Below are positions 26,742-34,593 of a DNA stretch of 64,000 nucleotides, one piece after another (positions within the stretch are counted from its first letter, which is position 1; every line of letters begins with the position of its first letter). A program made the position numbers and the translations under genes. Under the pieces are notes generated by a model, which ran no database searches, had not been told where the DNA came from, and saw only the letters and a program-made list of their open reading frames with translations. Source of the DNA: Polyangiaceae bacterium (GTDB taxonomy: Bacteria > Myxococcota_A > Polyangia > Polyangiales > Polyangiaceae). The DNA is taken from the NCBI GenBank assembly GCA_016719945.1, contig JADJYE010000042.1, forward strand, positions 12,338-76,337, read 5' to 3'.

Positions 26742-27478
26742 TGGCGCCGGCTGATACCCTCTCGAAGATCCGACAGTCGGTCGGCGGGTTCAGCGCGGGC
26801 GCGCCCCCAGCCTACCTGGTGCTCACCCTGAACCCGAAGGCCTTCGACGGCTTCTTCTGGTTCGACGTCCCTCGCGACAGCGATGCGCAGCAGGCCTGGC
26901 TCAGGAGCTGGATCGACGGGGACCCGGCGCGCAAGGTGTGGCTCATCGGTGGGGACCATTACCCCGAGCTCGAGTCCGCGAAGAAGAACATCGACCGGGG
27001 CAAGAACGTGACGCTGTTGCCCTCGAGCGGCGCGCACTACACGAGCAAGACCGCCGCCTACGCGCAAGGCCTCAGCGAGCCGCCAGCATGTCCCCATTGG
27101 GTCGAGCTCGAGCTCGAGCCCTCACCGACCGGCAAGCAGGGTGGGGTGCACCACGCGACCGGCGTCTTCGGCGACGTCGCGGGGCCGATGGATATCAAGC
27201 TCAACATCGAGGACGGCGGCACCACCGTGACCCGGACAGCCCGAGCATCGGAGCGAGAGGCGCTCGGCCTCTTGGTGTTCAAGTTCCGCATTCGGGAGAA
27301 CTACGCGCACGTCAAGGTGACCAACAAATCCGAGCTCGAGCAGCTCGTCGAGTTTATCGAGACCGACGTGGAGGTCCTCCGGCACCAGTGGGTGATCGGT
27401 GGCGGAGAGAACTTCGGCGAGCGCGGACGCGGCTTCGTCTCCTTCTTCGGCGAGTGCATCCGACAATGGGCACGTTGA
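26741..27478 (+). CDS. Uncharacterised protein, C-terminal fragment
   Basis: This is the continuation of the preceding frame; the ATG at 26,741 is internal, because the readable frame begins about 80 bases earlier (VWDQLDKRAGW...). The fragment contains a possible phosphate- or nucleotide-type turn (VWLIGGDHYPELESAKK) and ends with a beta-rich part that includes a FKFRIRENYAHVKVTN segment and FIETDVEVLRHQW. No catalytic motif could be assigned. The stop at 27,476-27,478 overlaps the start of the RCC1-like lipoprotein gene at 27,466, which supports transcriptional and translational coupling. Confidence 0.55.
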   Translation: MAPADTLSKIRQSVGGFSAGAPPAYLVLTLNPKAFDGFFWFDVPRDSDAQQAWLRSWIDGDPARKVWLIGGDHYPELESAKKNIDRGKNVTLLPSSGAHYTSKTAAYAQGLSEPPACPHWVELELEPSPTGKQGGVHHATGVFGDVAGPMDIKLNIEDGGTTVTRTARASEREALGLLVFKFRIRENYAHVKVTNKSELEQLVEFIETDVEVLRHQWVIGGGENFGERGRGFVSFFGECIRQWAR

Positions 27479-28728
27479 GCAGCGCGATGTGGCTCACCCT
27501 CACGCTCACGCTCGCCGCGTGTGAGCCCGCTCCCCCCGCACCGGGCGAAGCGCCTGCCTCGAGCCAGGCTCCCGGGCCCAGCGGCGAGGCGTTGCCCTCG
27601 GCGTCGAGCCCTCCCGCGTTCAGCGCGGCGACCTCCTCGGGGCTACCCGTCGCCCCAACGCCCCCAGACTGGACGCTCCCGCTCTATGAGGGGCCGCCCA
27701 TCGCTCGCCTCTACGCGAGGGCTTGGTGCGTGCGCCTCGTCTCGGGGGAGATCCGCTGCAAGCCAGGTGTCATGACCGACGCGATGACGGGCGCCGACCT
27801 GCGCGACGCGACGCAGATCTGGGGCGGCATCGGCTGCGCCACCTTCGCCGATAGCTCGCTCCGTTGCTGGGGGTACAACAGCGACTTCGTCTTCGGCGAG
27901 ATGCGCGCCTGCCGCGAGAAATGGGTCTTCACGCCCAATGAGGACTACGCCTACCGGCGAAGTGCGCTCTGCCCCAAGCCGACCGTCGTCGAGGGGGTGC
28001 GCGACGTCGCCGATCTCCATTTGTTCGACTCGGCCTTCTATCTCGAGCATACGTCCGGGGCGACGCTGTCGATCCTCACCGATAGCGGTCGCCACTTCGT
28101 GCTGGGCTTCGATGAACGCTATTATTCGCCGGTTGACACGAAGTTCTGCAAGTGGACCCCGCTCACCCGCCCCACCGAGCGCCCCTGGCCCTATCGTCGG
28201 TGCCTGCATCCACCGCCCGACACCGGCACGGGTGAGCGTTATCGCAAGATCGTTGTGAGGCAGGACAAGCCCCCTCGGCTCTGCGGGATCCATCTGGACG
28301 GCACGCTGACGTGCTGGGGGGGCGTGCCCGAGGCGATCATCAGTCGCGAGGTGATCGACCTTACCGACGACACGGTCTTCTTTCGATCGCAGGATGGCTG
28401 GATGAGACGGCTCGACAGGGGCCGGAACACCTATGGAGAAGGGGTCGCCGAGCCGCCGTTCCCCTTTCCGCCGACGGAGGAGCTGGTGTCCGGGCAGGGG
28501 CTCGAGGGCAACAGGTACGACAAGAGCACCTGGCTCTGCGGGCGGCTGACGACCGGCCGGATCGTCTGCGCGCTCGAGGATCGCCGGCCCACCCTGCTAC
28601 CGATGCTCGAGGACATCGTGGACCTCGAGGGCAACTGCGCCCTGCGGAGGGACGGCGCCGCCTACTGTTTCGCCCCCGGGGTGGATGGCTGGCGCATCAC
28701 CCCCTTCGAGCTCGACCCACCCCCTTGA
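27466..28728 (+). CDS. RCC1-like repeat lipoprotein
   Basis: The protein is 420 residues. ATG at 27,466 gives a lipoprotein signal peptide (WLTLTLTLAAC, lipobox Cys near residue 19) followed by a Pro/Ser/Ala-rich linker of about 45 residues. The mature part repeats a pattern typical of bacterial RCC1-like propellers, in which a Cys precedes a short strand and a CWG or CxG turn: CATFADSSLRCWGY, CGIHLDGTLTCWGG, CALRRDGAAYCF. Such Cys-paired propellers are abundant in myxobacteria and are thought to be surface-located. It overlaps the end of the preceding uncharacterised gene by 13 bases. Substrate or partner unknown. Confidence 0.7.
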   Translation: MGTLSSAMWLTLTLTLAACEPAPPAPGEAPASSQAPGPSGEALPSASSPPAFSAATSSGLPVAPTPPDWTLPLYEGPPIARLYARAWCVRLVSGEIRCKPGVMTDAMTGADLRDATQIWGGIGCATFADSSLRCWGYNSDFVFGEMRACREKWVFTPNEDYAYRRSALCPKPTVVEGVRDVADLHLFDSAFYLEHTSGATLSILTDSGRHFVLGFDERYYSPVDTKFCKWTPLTRPTERPWPYRRCLHPPPDTGTGERYRKIVVRQDKPPRLCGIHLDGTLTCWGGVPEAIISREVIDLTDDTVFFRSQDGWMRRLDRGRNTYGEGVAEPPFPFPPTEELVSGQGLEGNRYDKSTWLCGRLTTGRIVCALEDRRPTLLPMLEDIVDLEGNCALRRDGAAYCFAPGVDGWRITPFELDPPP

Positions 28729-28932
28729 TGGGCGGTCGAGGCAACGGCACGCGTGGCCTCGTCTGCGCTTCTTCGTCTTCGTCTTCCTGCGCGTCAGGCC
28801 CCTGGGCCCCGCCCCGTCGCTCCTCGGCGATGACCTCGACGATCGCGCCCCTCACGAGCAGGTCACGGTCTCGGCTGCCCTTCGGGTAGCTCGGGCCGTG
28901 CGCGGCCATGCTCCTCGAGGGCCTCGAAACCC

Positions 28933-28942
28933 AGGAAGGAGG
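28933..28942 (+). promoter_or_regulatory. Strong ribosome binding site of the HNH gene
   Basis: AGGAAGGAGG sits 10 bases before ATG 28,953 and decides that start over the ATG at 28,908, which has no Shine-Dalgarno sequence. Two consecutive ATG codons follow at 28,953 and 28,956. Confidence 0.7.
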
Positions 28943-28952
28943 TCCTCGCGCC

Positions 28953-29459
28953 ATGATGATCCGAACCCTCCTGCTCACCCCGTGGATGACGCCCTGCAGG
29001 GTCATCCCGTGGCAACGGGCCGTCGTGCTCACTTACCTCGGCAAGGTCGAGGTGGTCGAGGAGTACGACGTCACGATCGCCGCGCCCTCGCTCACGATCC
29101 GAGCGCCCGCCGTCGTACGCCAGCGGCGCGCGACGACCGTGCGCGCGAAGCGGCCGTCCTTCAGCCGTACGAACGTGTTCGTGCGCGACGCGTTCACCTG
29201 TCAGTACTGCGGCGAGCTGAAGGCCGCCACGGCGCTGAACCTCGACCACGTGATGCCCCGCTCCCGCGGCGGCGCCACGAGCTGGGACAACATCGTGGCC
29301 TCCTGCTACCCGTGCAACCAGCGTAAGGCCGGTCGCACGCCGGAGGAGGCGCGGATGGCGCTGCGCAGGCGGCCGTTCCGACCGACGTCTCTGCCGTCGG
29401 TCGCGCCGGTCGCGGCGCACGACCACGGCGTGCCGGCTGAGTGGCAGTCCTACTGCTGA
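28953..29459 (+). CDS. HNH endonuclease
   Basis: The protein is 168 residues. ATG at 28,953 is chosen because of the strong ribosome binding site just before it. The HNH domain covers about residues 82-130: CQYCG (zinc pair), LDHVMPRSRGG (catalytic His with the following Arg-rich turn), SWDNIVASC, and CNQRKAGRTP (second zinc pair and the Asn of HNH). The N-terminal part is hydrophobic and basic and carries no known domain. HNH proteins nick or cut DNA with a metal at the His-Asn-His site. Small free-standing forms occur in many bacterial genomes, and their role is usually unknown. A strong terminator follows it, so it is probably transcribed alone. Confidence 0.85.
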   Translation: MMIRTLLLTPWMTPCRVIPWQRAVVLTYLGKVEVVEEYDVTIAAPSLTIRAPAVVRQRRATTVRAKRPSFSRTNVFVRDAFTCQYCGELKAATALNLDHVMPRSRGGATSWDNIVASCYPCNQRKAGRTPEEARMALRRRPFRPTSLPSVAPVAAHDHGVPAEWQSYC

Positions 29460-29532
29460 AGGTCCCTGTCGACCGCGAAGCCCCGAGACGGCCGAGAGCC
29501 CGATCCTCTGGGGGGACGTTGCGACGGGGCGG

Positions 29533-29578
29533 GAGCCCAGGAGACGGCCGCCCAAAGCGGCGCTCCTGGGCTCTTTTT
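29533..29578 (+). terminator. Rho-independent terminator after the HNH gene
   Basis: An 11-base-pair perfect stem (GAGCCCAGGAG at 29,533-29,543 with CTCCTGGGCTC at 29,563-29,573) is followed directly by TTTTT at 29,574-29,578. The loop carries a second small hairpin (GCCGC / GCGGC). It ends transcription from the HNH gene and leaves 18 bases before the methylase start. Confidence 0.9.
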
Positions 29579-29596
29579 ATTGGGTAAGCTCGCGCG

Positions 29597-31525
29597 GTGC
29601 GCGCGGCGGAGATCGAGGAGCTGTTCGAGGCGCTCGCTCGCGACGCTGGGCTTCGCGACACCGAGCCCACGCGAGCCGCGCGCGCGATCGTCACGTCGTT
29701 CGCCGGCGCAGAGCTGAGCCGCTCGTCGCTCCTCGGCGCGGCCTACGAGCGCGCGCTCGCGCCGACCTCGCGGCGCGCCGGAGGGGTCCACTACACGCCG
29801 GACACGCTCGTGGCGCGCGTGGTCGTAGAGGCCTTCGACGCGCTCGCGCCGGCCCGGCGCGCCGCGCCCTTCGTGCTCGATCCGGCGATGGGCTGCGGCG
29901 CGTTCCTGTGCGCGACGCTGCGCGAGATCGTTCGTCACCGGGGCGGCGGCGAGAGCGTCGCGCTCCGCCGAGAGATCGCCCTGGCCTGCCTCCACGGGAT
30001 CGACGTGGACGAATCGGCCGTGCGCGCGGCGCGCCGCGCGCTGTGGCTAGAGGTCGCCGACCCCTCGCTCCCGCTCGACGCCTTCGACGAGAACCTCGTC
30101 TGTGGCGACGCGCTGCTCGACGCTCCCTTCGACGGCCGCGCGTCGCTCGACTGGAGACGCGCCTTCTGCCGCGTCTTCGTTCGCGTTGAGAGCGGCTTCG
30201 ACCTGGTGCTCGGCAACCCGCCGTTCCTCGGCGGCAAGCGGATCCGGACCGTCCACGGAGATCGCTACGCGGGCCAGCTCGGCGCGCTGCACCCGGGCGC
30301 CAACAAGAACGTCGACCTTTCCGCGCACTTCCTCCGGCGGGGCTTCGACGCCCTCGCCGACGGTGGCGTCCTCGGCTTCATCACGACGAACACGATCTCC
30401 CAGGGCGACACCCGCGAAGGCGGCCTCGCCCACGTGCTTCGATCGGGCGGCGCGCTGGTCGCCGCCGACCGCGCCGTGCCCTGGCCCGGAGCAGCGGGCG
30501 TGGTCGTGAGCCTGCTGTGGCTCACCAAGGGGCCTCCCCCGGCGCGCGCGCGGCTCGACGGCGAGGAGGTGGACCACATCGACGCGTTCCTCTCTCCGCT
30601 CTCGACCCGGGAGGACCCCGAGCGGCTCCCCGAGATGCGGCGGCGCGCGTTCATCGGCTGCTTCCTGCGAGGCTCGGGGTTCGTCCTCGACGACGACAGC
30701 GCTCGCGAGCTGCTCGCCCGCGCGCCCGAGAGCGCGGAGGTCTTGCGGCCCTTCATGGGGGGCGAAGAGGTCCTCAAAGATCCCCAGCAGCGACCCCACC
30801 GCTGGGTGATCCATTTCGGCCCGCGGACGCTCGACGAGGCGCGGGCGCACCCTGCTCTCTTCGAGATCGTCCGAGATCGCGTGCGACCCTTCCGCGAGGC
30901 GCGGCGCGCGACCAAGGCCGACGCCGCCCACCGCGCGAGCTGGTGGCGGTTCGCGAACCCGCGACCCGAGCTCGAGTCCGCGACGCGCGACCTCTCCCAC
31001 GTGATCGTGATCCCTCGCATGTCGTCCGACGTCGTCGCGGCGCGGGTTCCGAACACGACGGTCTTCTCCGATCAGCTCGTCGTCGTCGCCTCGCGCTCCT
31101 TCGCCGTCCTCGCCCTGCTCTCGAGCCGGCCGCACGAAGCCTGGGCGCGCTTCACGTGCTCGACGCTGGGACGCGGCCTGCGCTACACCCCGAGCGACAC
31201 GCTCGAGACGTTCCCACTGCCAGCGCGCACGTTCGATGCCCTCGAGCGAGATCTCACCCTTGAAGAGCTGGGGAGGCGACTCGACGAAGCGCGCGCGGCG
31301 GCGCTCGCCTCGAAGGGCGTCGGGCTGTCCAAGCTCCGCAGGCTGCTCGCAGCCCCGCCCGGGAACGACGTCGACCTCGAAGGCGTGCGAGCGGCCAAGG
31401 AGGCGATCGATCGAGCCGTGTGCGAGGCCTACGGCTGGCCATCGAGCGTCGCCCTCGAGGACGACACCTCGCTGGTCCGTCGGCTGCTCGAGCTCAACCG
31501 CGACCAGGCGCGACCGGGCTCATAG
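29597..31525 (+). CDS. Orphan Eco57I-type N6-adenine DNA methyltransferase
   Basis: The protein is 642 residues. Motif I (DPAMGCGAFL) is near 95-104 and motif IV (LGNPPF) near 206-211, giving an amino-methyltransferase of the Eco57I/type IIG class that uses S-adenosylmethionine. The region before motif I has the YTPDTLV start typical of the class. The part after residue 400 (with an IPRMSSDVVAARVPN stretch) is the target-recognition and TaqI-C-like region. No PD-(D/E)xK motif was seen at the N-terminus, so it may be a modification-only enzyme. GTG at 29,597 is the first codon after the terminator. The C-terminal end overlaps a convergent gene by 6 bases. The HNH gene immediately upstream could act with it, but a terminator separates them. 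Confidence 0.85.
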   Translation: MRAAEIEELFEALARDAGLRDTEPTRAARAIVTSFAGAELSRSSLLGAAYERALAPTSRRAGGVHYTPDTLVARVVVEAFDALAPARRAAPFVLDPAMGCGAFLCATLREIVRHRGGGESVALRREIALACLHGIDVDESAVRAARRALWLEVADPSLPLDAFDENLVCGDALLDAPFDGRASLDWRRAFCRVFVRVESGFDLVLGNPPFLGGKRIRTVHGDRYAGQLGALHPGANKNVDLSAHFLRRGFDALADGGVLGFITTNTISQGDTREGGLAHVLRSGGALVAADRAVPWPGAAGVVVSLLWLTKGPPPARARLDGEEVDHIDAFLSPLSTREDPERLPEMRRRAFIGCFLRGSGFVLDDDSARELLARAPESAEVLRPFMGGEEVLKDPQQRPHRWVIHFGPRTLDEARAHPALFEIVRDRVRPFREARRATKADAAHRASWWRFANPRPELESATRDLSHVIVIPRMSSDVVAARVPNTTVFSDQLVVVASRSFAVLALLSSRPHEAWARFTCSTLGRGLRYTPSDTLETFPLPARTFDALERDLTLEELGRRLDEARAAALASKGVGLSKLRRLLAAPPGNDVDLEGVRAAKEAIDRAVCEAYGWPSSVALEDDTSLVRRLLELNRDQARPGS

Positions 31526-32536
31526 CGCCAGGGGCGGTGCGGCGGGCTCGGCGCAGCAGCGCGCGCCGGTCGAGTAGTCCGAGTAGCCGCGAGGGTGCGC
31601 GTCGACGCGCGACAAGCAGCCGTTGCGCGTACCTCGCGAGTAGAAGCCTCCGACGAAGACCCCGCGCTTGTCGTCGACCCACTCGTCGAGGTTGCCCACC
31701 ATGTCGAAGATGGCGTCCTCGCCCCACACGCTCACGCAGCGCGACGTCGCGCCGGTCGTGCGCAGGAGCGGCTTGCCCTCGTACTCCACCAAGTTGTTAC
31801 GCGGGTCGTCGTGGAACTTGGACGCGTTCTGGTGCAGCAGCGCGGATGGGTGGTGCTCCCGGTACACGTTGCAGGCGCCCTGCTCGTAGCTCTCGCCGTA
31901 CGGGAAGTCGCGCTGCGCTTCGCCCCGGCAGGCCGTGATCCACTCCGCCTCGGTGCACAGCCGCTTGCCCGCCGACTTGCACGCCGCGTCGGCCTGGTTG
32001 GCGGAGAGGTAGCCCTGCGGAACGATCCCCTTCGCGCTCCGCGCGCGCGCAGCCGGCGCCCAGGTCGGCGGCGACGGGATCGGGAGGCTCGCCTGCAGCG
32101 TGCCCGGCTGCGCCTTCGACCTCAGGTCTTCGTAGAACAGGTAGGTCTGGGTCGCGCGCTCGAGGTTGGGCGAATAATACGGCGACCACACCGCGCCCGA
32201 GCCCTCGTCGACGAGGCTGGTCTCGAACCGATCGACGCACACTCTCCCTGCGACCGCGACCATGTCCGGCGGGCACTGGATGACGGTGTCGAGGATCGAC
32301 AAGAGCGCGGGCCGCGGGCTCTTGTCCTCCGCCCGCGCGACGCGGCGCGCCGCGCCGTCGGTGCGCTTGGACGCCACCTTTCCAGCGCGCTTCTTCCCCT
32401 TCTTGCGCCCTGGCTGCTTCTTCTTCTCGGCCTTCGTCCCCGCCTTGGGCTTGCCGGCCGCCTCCGAGGTCGGCGAGCCGACCCCGAGCGGCGAGACGAG
32501 CGCGGCGGCCACGAGCCACGGGATCCAACGGCGCAC
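31520..32536 (-). CDS. Formylglycine-generating-enzyme (SUMF1)-domain protein, exported
   Basis: GTG at 32,536 opens a signal peptide (VRRWIPWLVAAALV...), followed by a very basic Lys/Arg-rich stretch of about 40 residues. The SUMF1/FGE-like domain starts near residue 90 (CVDRFETS) and includes LCTEAEWITACRG, GNLDEWVDD and GGFYSRG, the signature order of this fold. Catalytic copper-binding cysteines are not obvious, and many myxobacterial SUMF1-like proteins are not sulfatase activators but unknown surface or binding proteins. The frame is open to 32,674, without better support for an earlier start. The gene is convergent with the methylase and divergent from a lipoprotein gene. Confidence 0.75.
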   Translation of the reverse strand: MRRWIPWLVAAALVSPLGVGSPTSEAAGKPKAGTKAEKKKQPGRKKGKKRAGKVASKRTDGAARRVARAEDKSPRPALLSILDTVIQCPPDMVAVAGRVCVDRFETSLVDEGSGAVWSPYYSPNLERATQTYLFYEDLRSKAQPGTLQASLPIPSPPTWAPAARARSAKGIVPQGYLSANQADAACKSAGKRLCTEAEWITACRGEAQRDFPYGESYEQGACNVYREHHPSALLHQNASKFHDDPRNNLVEYEGKPLLRTTGATSRCVSVWGEDAIFDMVGNLDEWVDDKRGVFVGGFYSRGTRNGCLSRVDAHPRGYSDYSTGARCCAEPAAPPLAL

Positions 32537-32672
32537 GCCGGACACCTGCCACGTCCGAGGAGCGCGGACCAAGTTCTTGGGTCGAGAGCGCGGAGCCCCC
32601 GAGCAGACTTTCGACGCCTGGCGGTTTTTTACGTGCCGCCTTCGCCGCGGGTCTTTGGGACGTAACCGCCAC

Positions 32673-32679
32673 AAGGAGG
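32673..32679 (+). promoter_or_regulatory. Ribosome binding site deciding a GTG start
   Basis: AAGGAGG lies 5 bases before GTG 32,685. It supports that GTG as the lipoprotein start, although the frame is open far upstream. Confidence 0.65.
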
Positions 32680-32684
32680 CCCTC

Positions 32685-33509
32685 GTGAACTACCGCTCGA
32701 TCTTCACCGCCATGCCCATCGCTGCGTTCGCCGTCCTCGCTGCCGCGTGCCCCGCCGAGGAAGACGTGACCGCCGAAGAGGCGCAGGAGGCCGTGGTCGA
32801 AGCGTCGCTCGCCAGCCAGGCCTCGAACGTCGCCGAGGGGACGATCGAGATCGGCACCACCTTCACCCTCGGCCAGGCCGTGGAGGACGCCGCCGAAGAG
32901 ATCCGCGCGTTCGCCGAGAGCCAGCTGCCTTGCGCTGACGTGGCGCGCGAGGGGGCGACGGTCTCGATCACCTACGGCGCGAACGGCGCCTGCGAGTTCC
33001 ACGGCCGCTCCTTCACCGGGACCCACAGCGTGACGGTGTCGAGGAACGAGGAGAACGACGTGCTCGTTCACCACGAGTGGGACGACGTCTCGAACGGTCG
33101 CGTGTCGGTGGACGGTACGGCCGACGTGACGTGGTCTCAGGACGACAAGAGCCGTCACGTCATCCACGAGCTGACGTGGACTCGCCTCTCGGACGGCAGG
33201 ACCGGCACCGGGACGGGCGACCGCGTTCAGTCGCCGCTCGATGGGTCGTGGCAGAACGGCGTCGCCATCGATGGCGAGCGCGCCTGGGAAGGTGAGCGGG
33301 GGCGGTGGGATCTCGACATCGACGGCGTGGAGTGGCGCTGGGTCGACCCGGTCCCCGAGTCGGGGACGTACACGCTGACGACGCCCGCCAACAAGGTGAT
33401 CACGCTGACCTTCGAGCGCGCCGACGAGGACACGATCCACGTGACCGTGACCGGCGGGCGCCGAGACCACGAGTTCAACGTCACCAGCCTCGGCGAGGTC
33501 GAGGAGTAG
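32685..33509 (+). CDS. Predicted lipoprotein of unknown function
   Basis: The protein is 274 residues. GTG 32,685 follows a good ribosome binding site and gives MNYRSIFTAMPIAAFAVLAA with a lipobox Cys near residue 22 (LAAACPAE). The next 60 residues are Glu/Ala-rich and probably helical. The remainder is beta-rich with Gly/Asp/Thr turns, for example LTWTRLSDGRTGTGTG. No enzyme motif was found. It is the first of a run of envelope genes and is divergent from the SUMF1-like gene, 148 bases apart. I do not recognise the family. Confidence 0.65.
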   Translation: MNYRSIFTAMPIAAFAVLAAACPAEEDVTAEEAQEAVVEASLASQASNVAEGTIEIGTTFTLGQAVEDAAEEIRAFAESQLPCADVAREGATVSITYGANGACEFHGRSFTGTHSVTVSRNEENDVLVHHEWDDVSNGRVSVDGTADVTWSQDDKSRHVIHELTWTRLSDGRTGTGTGDRVQSPLDGSWQNGVAIDGERAWEGERGRWDLDIDGVEWRWVDPVPESGTYTLTTPANKVITLTFERADEDTIHVTVTGGRRDHEFNVTSLGEVEE

Positions 33510-33600
33510 GCTGCCCGTGCCGAGCCGGCCGCGGCTCCAGCGCTCGTAACGTTTGCGCTTCGGGACGGTGCGTCCGTACTCTGTCCGCGCGGGCAACGCC

Positions 33601-34590
33601 GTGGACGACGACGACATCGACAGCCGGGACGGCGGCGGCACGCTCGTCATGCCGCCGCAGGGTCCCGCTCGCGCGAGCGCCCCGGGAGCGCGGCCCACGA
33701 GGACGACGATCCGTCGACGCTCCTCAAGCCCGCCCCCGCCGGGACGCTGCAAATGTCCGCCGTCGAGCGTCAGCCGAGCGCCCCCCAGCCGAGCGGGCCC
33801 TCCCCTCACCCGTCCTATTCAGGAGTCCCGCACGGGGCGCCGCACCCCGAAGGCGTGCACTCGGCCTATCCGTCTCACCCGTCTCGACCCCACGTCGACC
33901 CGGGCCCGATCGCCTCACCCGGCGCAGCTGTGGCCGGCGCAACAGGCGCATGCCGACCCGATGGCTCCGCCTGCCAAAGGTCGCGGGCTCATGCCGGTGT
34001 TCCTCGGCGTCGCCTTCGGGCTCGCGCTGGTCCTGGTGGTGGCCCTCATCGTGATCGTCACGCGCGAGCCCGCTGCCCCCGCGACCGAGGCGTCTGCCAG
34101 CGCGTCGACCCACGCCACGGCCGACACCTCTGCGCCCGCGCCGGTCCCGACGACCGAGACGACCGCGAGCGCCGCCCCCACGCTGACCGGCGCCGACGCT
34201 GAGGCGGTGGCCGCGCTCGAGAAGCTGCGAACCGGCATCGCGTCGTGCGTGAAGGATCGGATCAAGGGCCTCCCGGGTACGTCTCCGGCGGTCCCCCAGT
34301 CGCTCGCGTGGCTCAAGAAGGGGCCGTACCCGCCGCTGATCGGCGACTTCTCCACGCCGTTCTTCTCGTGCACCGAGTTCAAGCTCGAGGCGCCCATGCC
34401 CTTCATGCTCCAGTGGCAGGTCGACAAGCCCGGAGCGGAGGGGACCGGCGTCGCCTGGATCGACGACGATCGCGACGGCAAGGCCGAGCGTGCCTACGGC
34501 TTCACGGGGAAGCTGAAGAGCAAGACCGAGATCGAGCTCGGCCCCGTCGGCCCGATCGACGCGTCACGCAAGGTCCAGCCGGGGCGCTGA
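33601..34590 (+). CDS. Single-pass membrane protein with Pro-rich N-terminus (frameshifted inside)
   Basis: GTG 33,601 starts a short acidic motif (VDDDDIDSRDGGGTLVMPP). The intended middle of the protein is in a different frame from about 33,690 to 33,925 (PSTLLKPAPAGTLQMSAV..., then a Pro/Ser/His-rich stretch). The frame returns at HPAQLWPAQQAHADP. A single transmembrane helix follows near codon 140 (PVFLGVAFGLALVLVVALIV), then a Ser/Thr/Ala-rich linker and a roughly 130-residue extracytoplasmic domain (TGIASCVKDRIKGLPGTSP...). The domain is pilin-like in placement but not recognised. The design (disordered cytoplasmic tail, one helix, secreted domain) is common in myxobacteria. Confidence 0.55.
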   Translation: MDDDDIDSRDGGGTLVMPPQGPARASAPGARPTRTTIRRRSSSPPPPGRCKCPPSSVSRAPPSRAGPPLTRPIQESRTGRRTPKACTRPIRLTRLDPTSTRARSPHPAQLWPAQQAHADPMAPPAKGRGLMPVFLGVAFGLALVLVVALIVIVTREPAAPATEASASASTHATADTSAPAPVPTTETTASAAPTLTGADAEAVAALEKLRTGIASCVKDRIKGLPGTSPAVPQSLAWLKKGPYPPLIGDFSTPFFSCTEFKLEAPMPFMLQWQVDKPGAEGTGVAWIDDDRDGKAERAYGFTGKLKSKTEIELGPVGPIDASRKVQPGR

Positions 34591-34593
34591 GCC

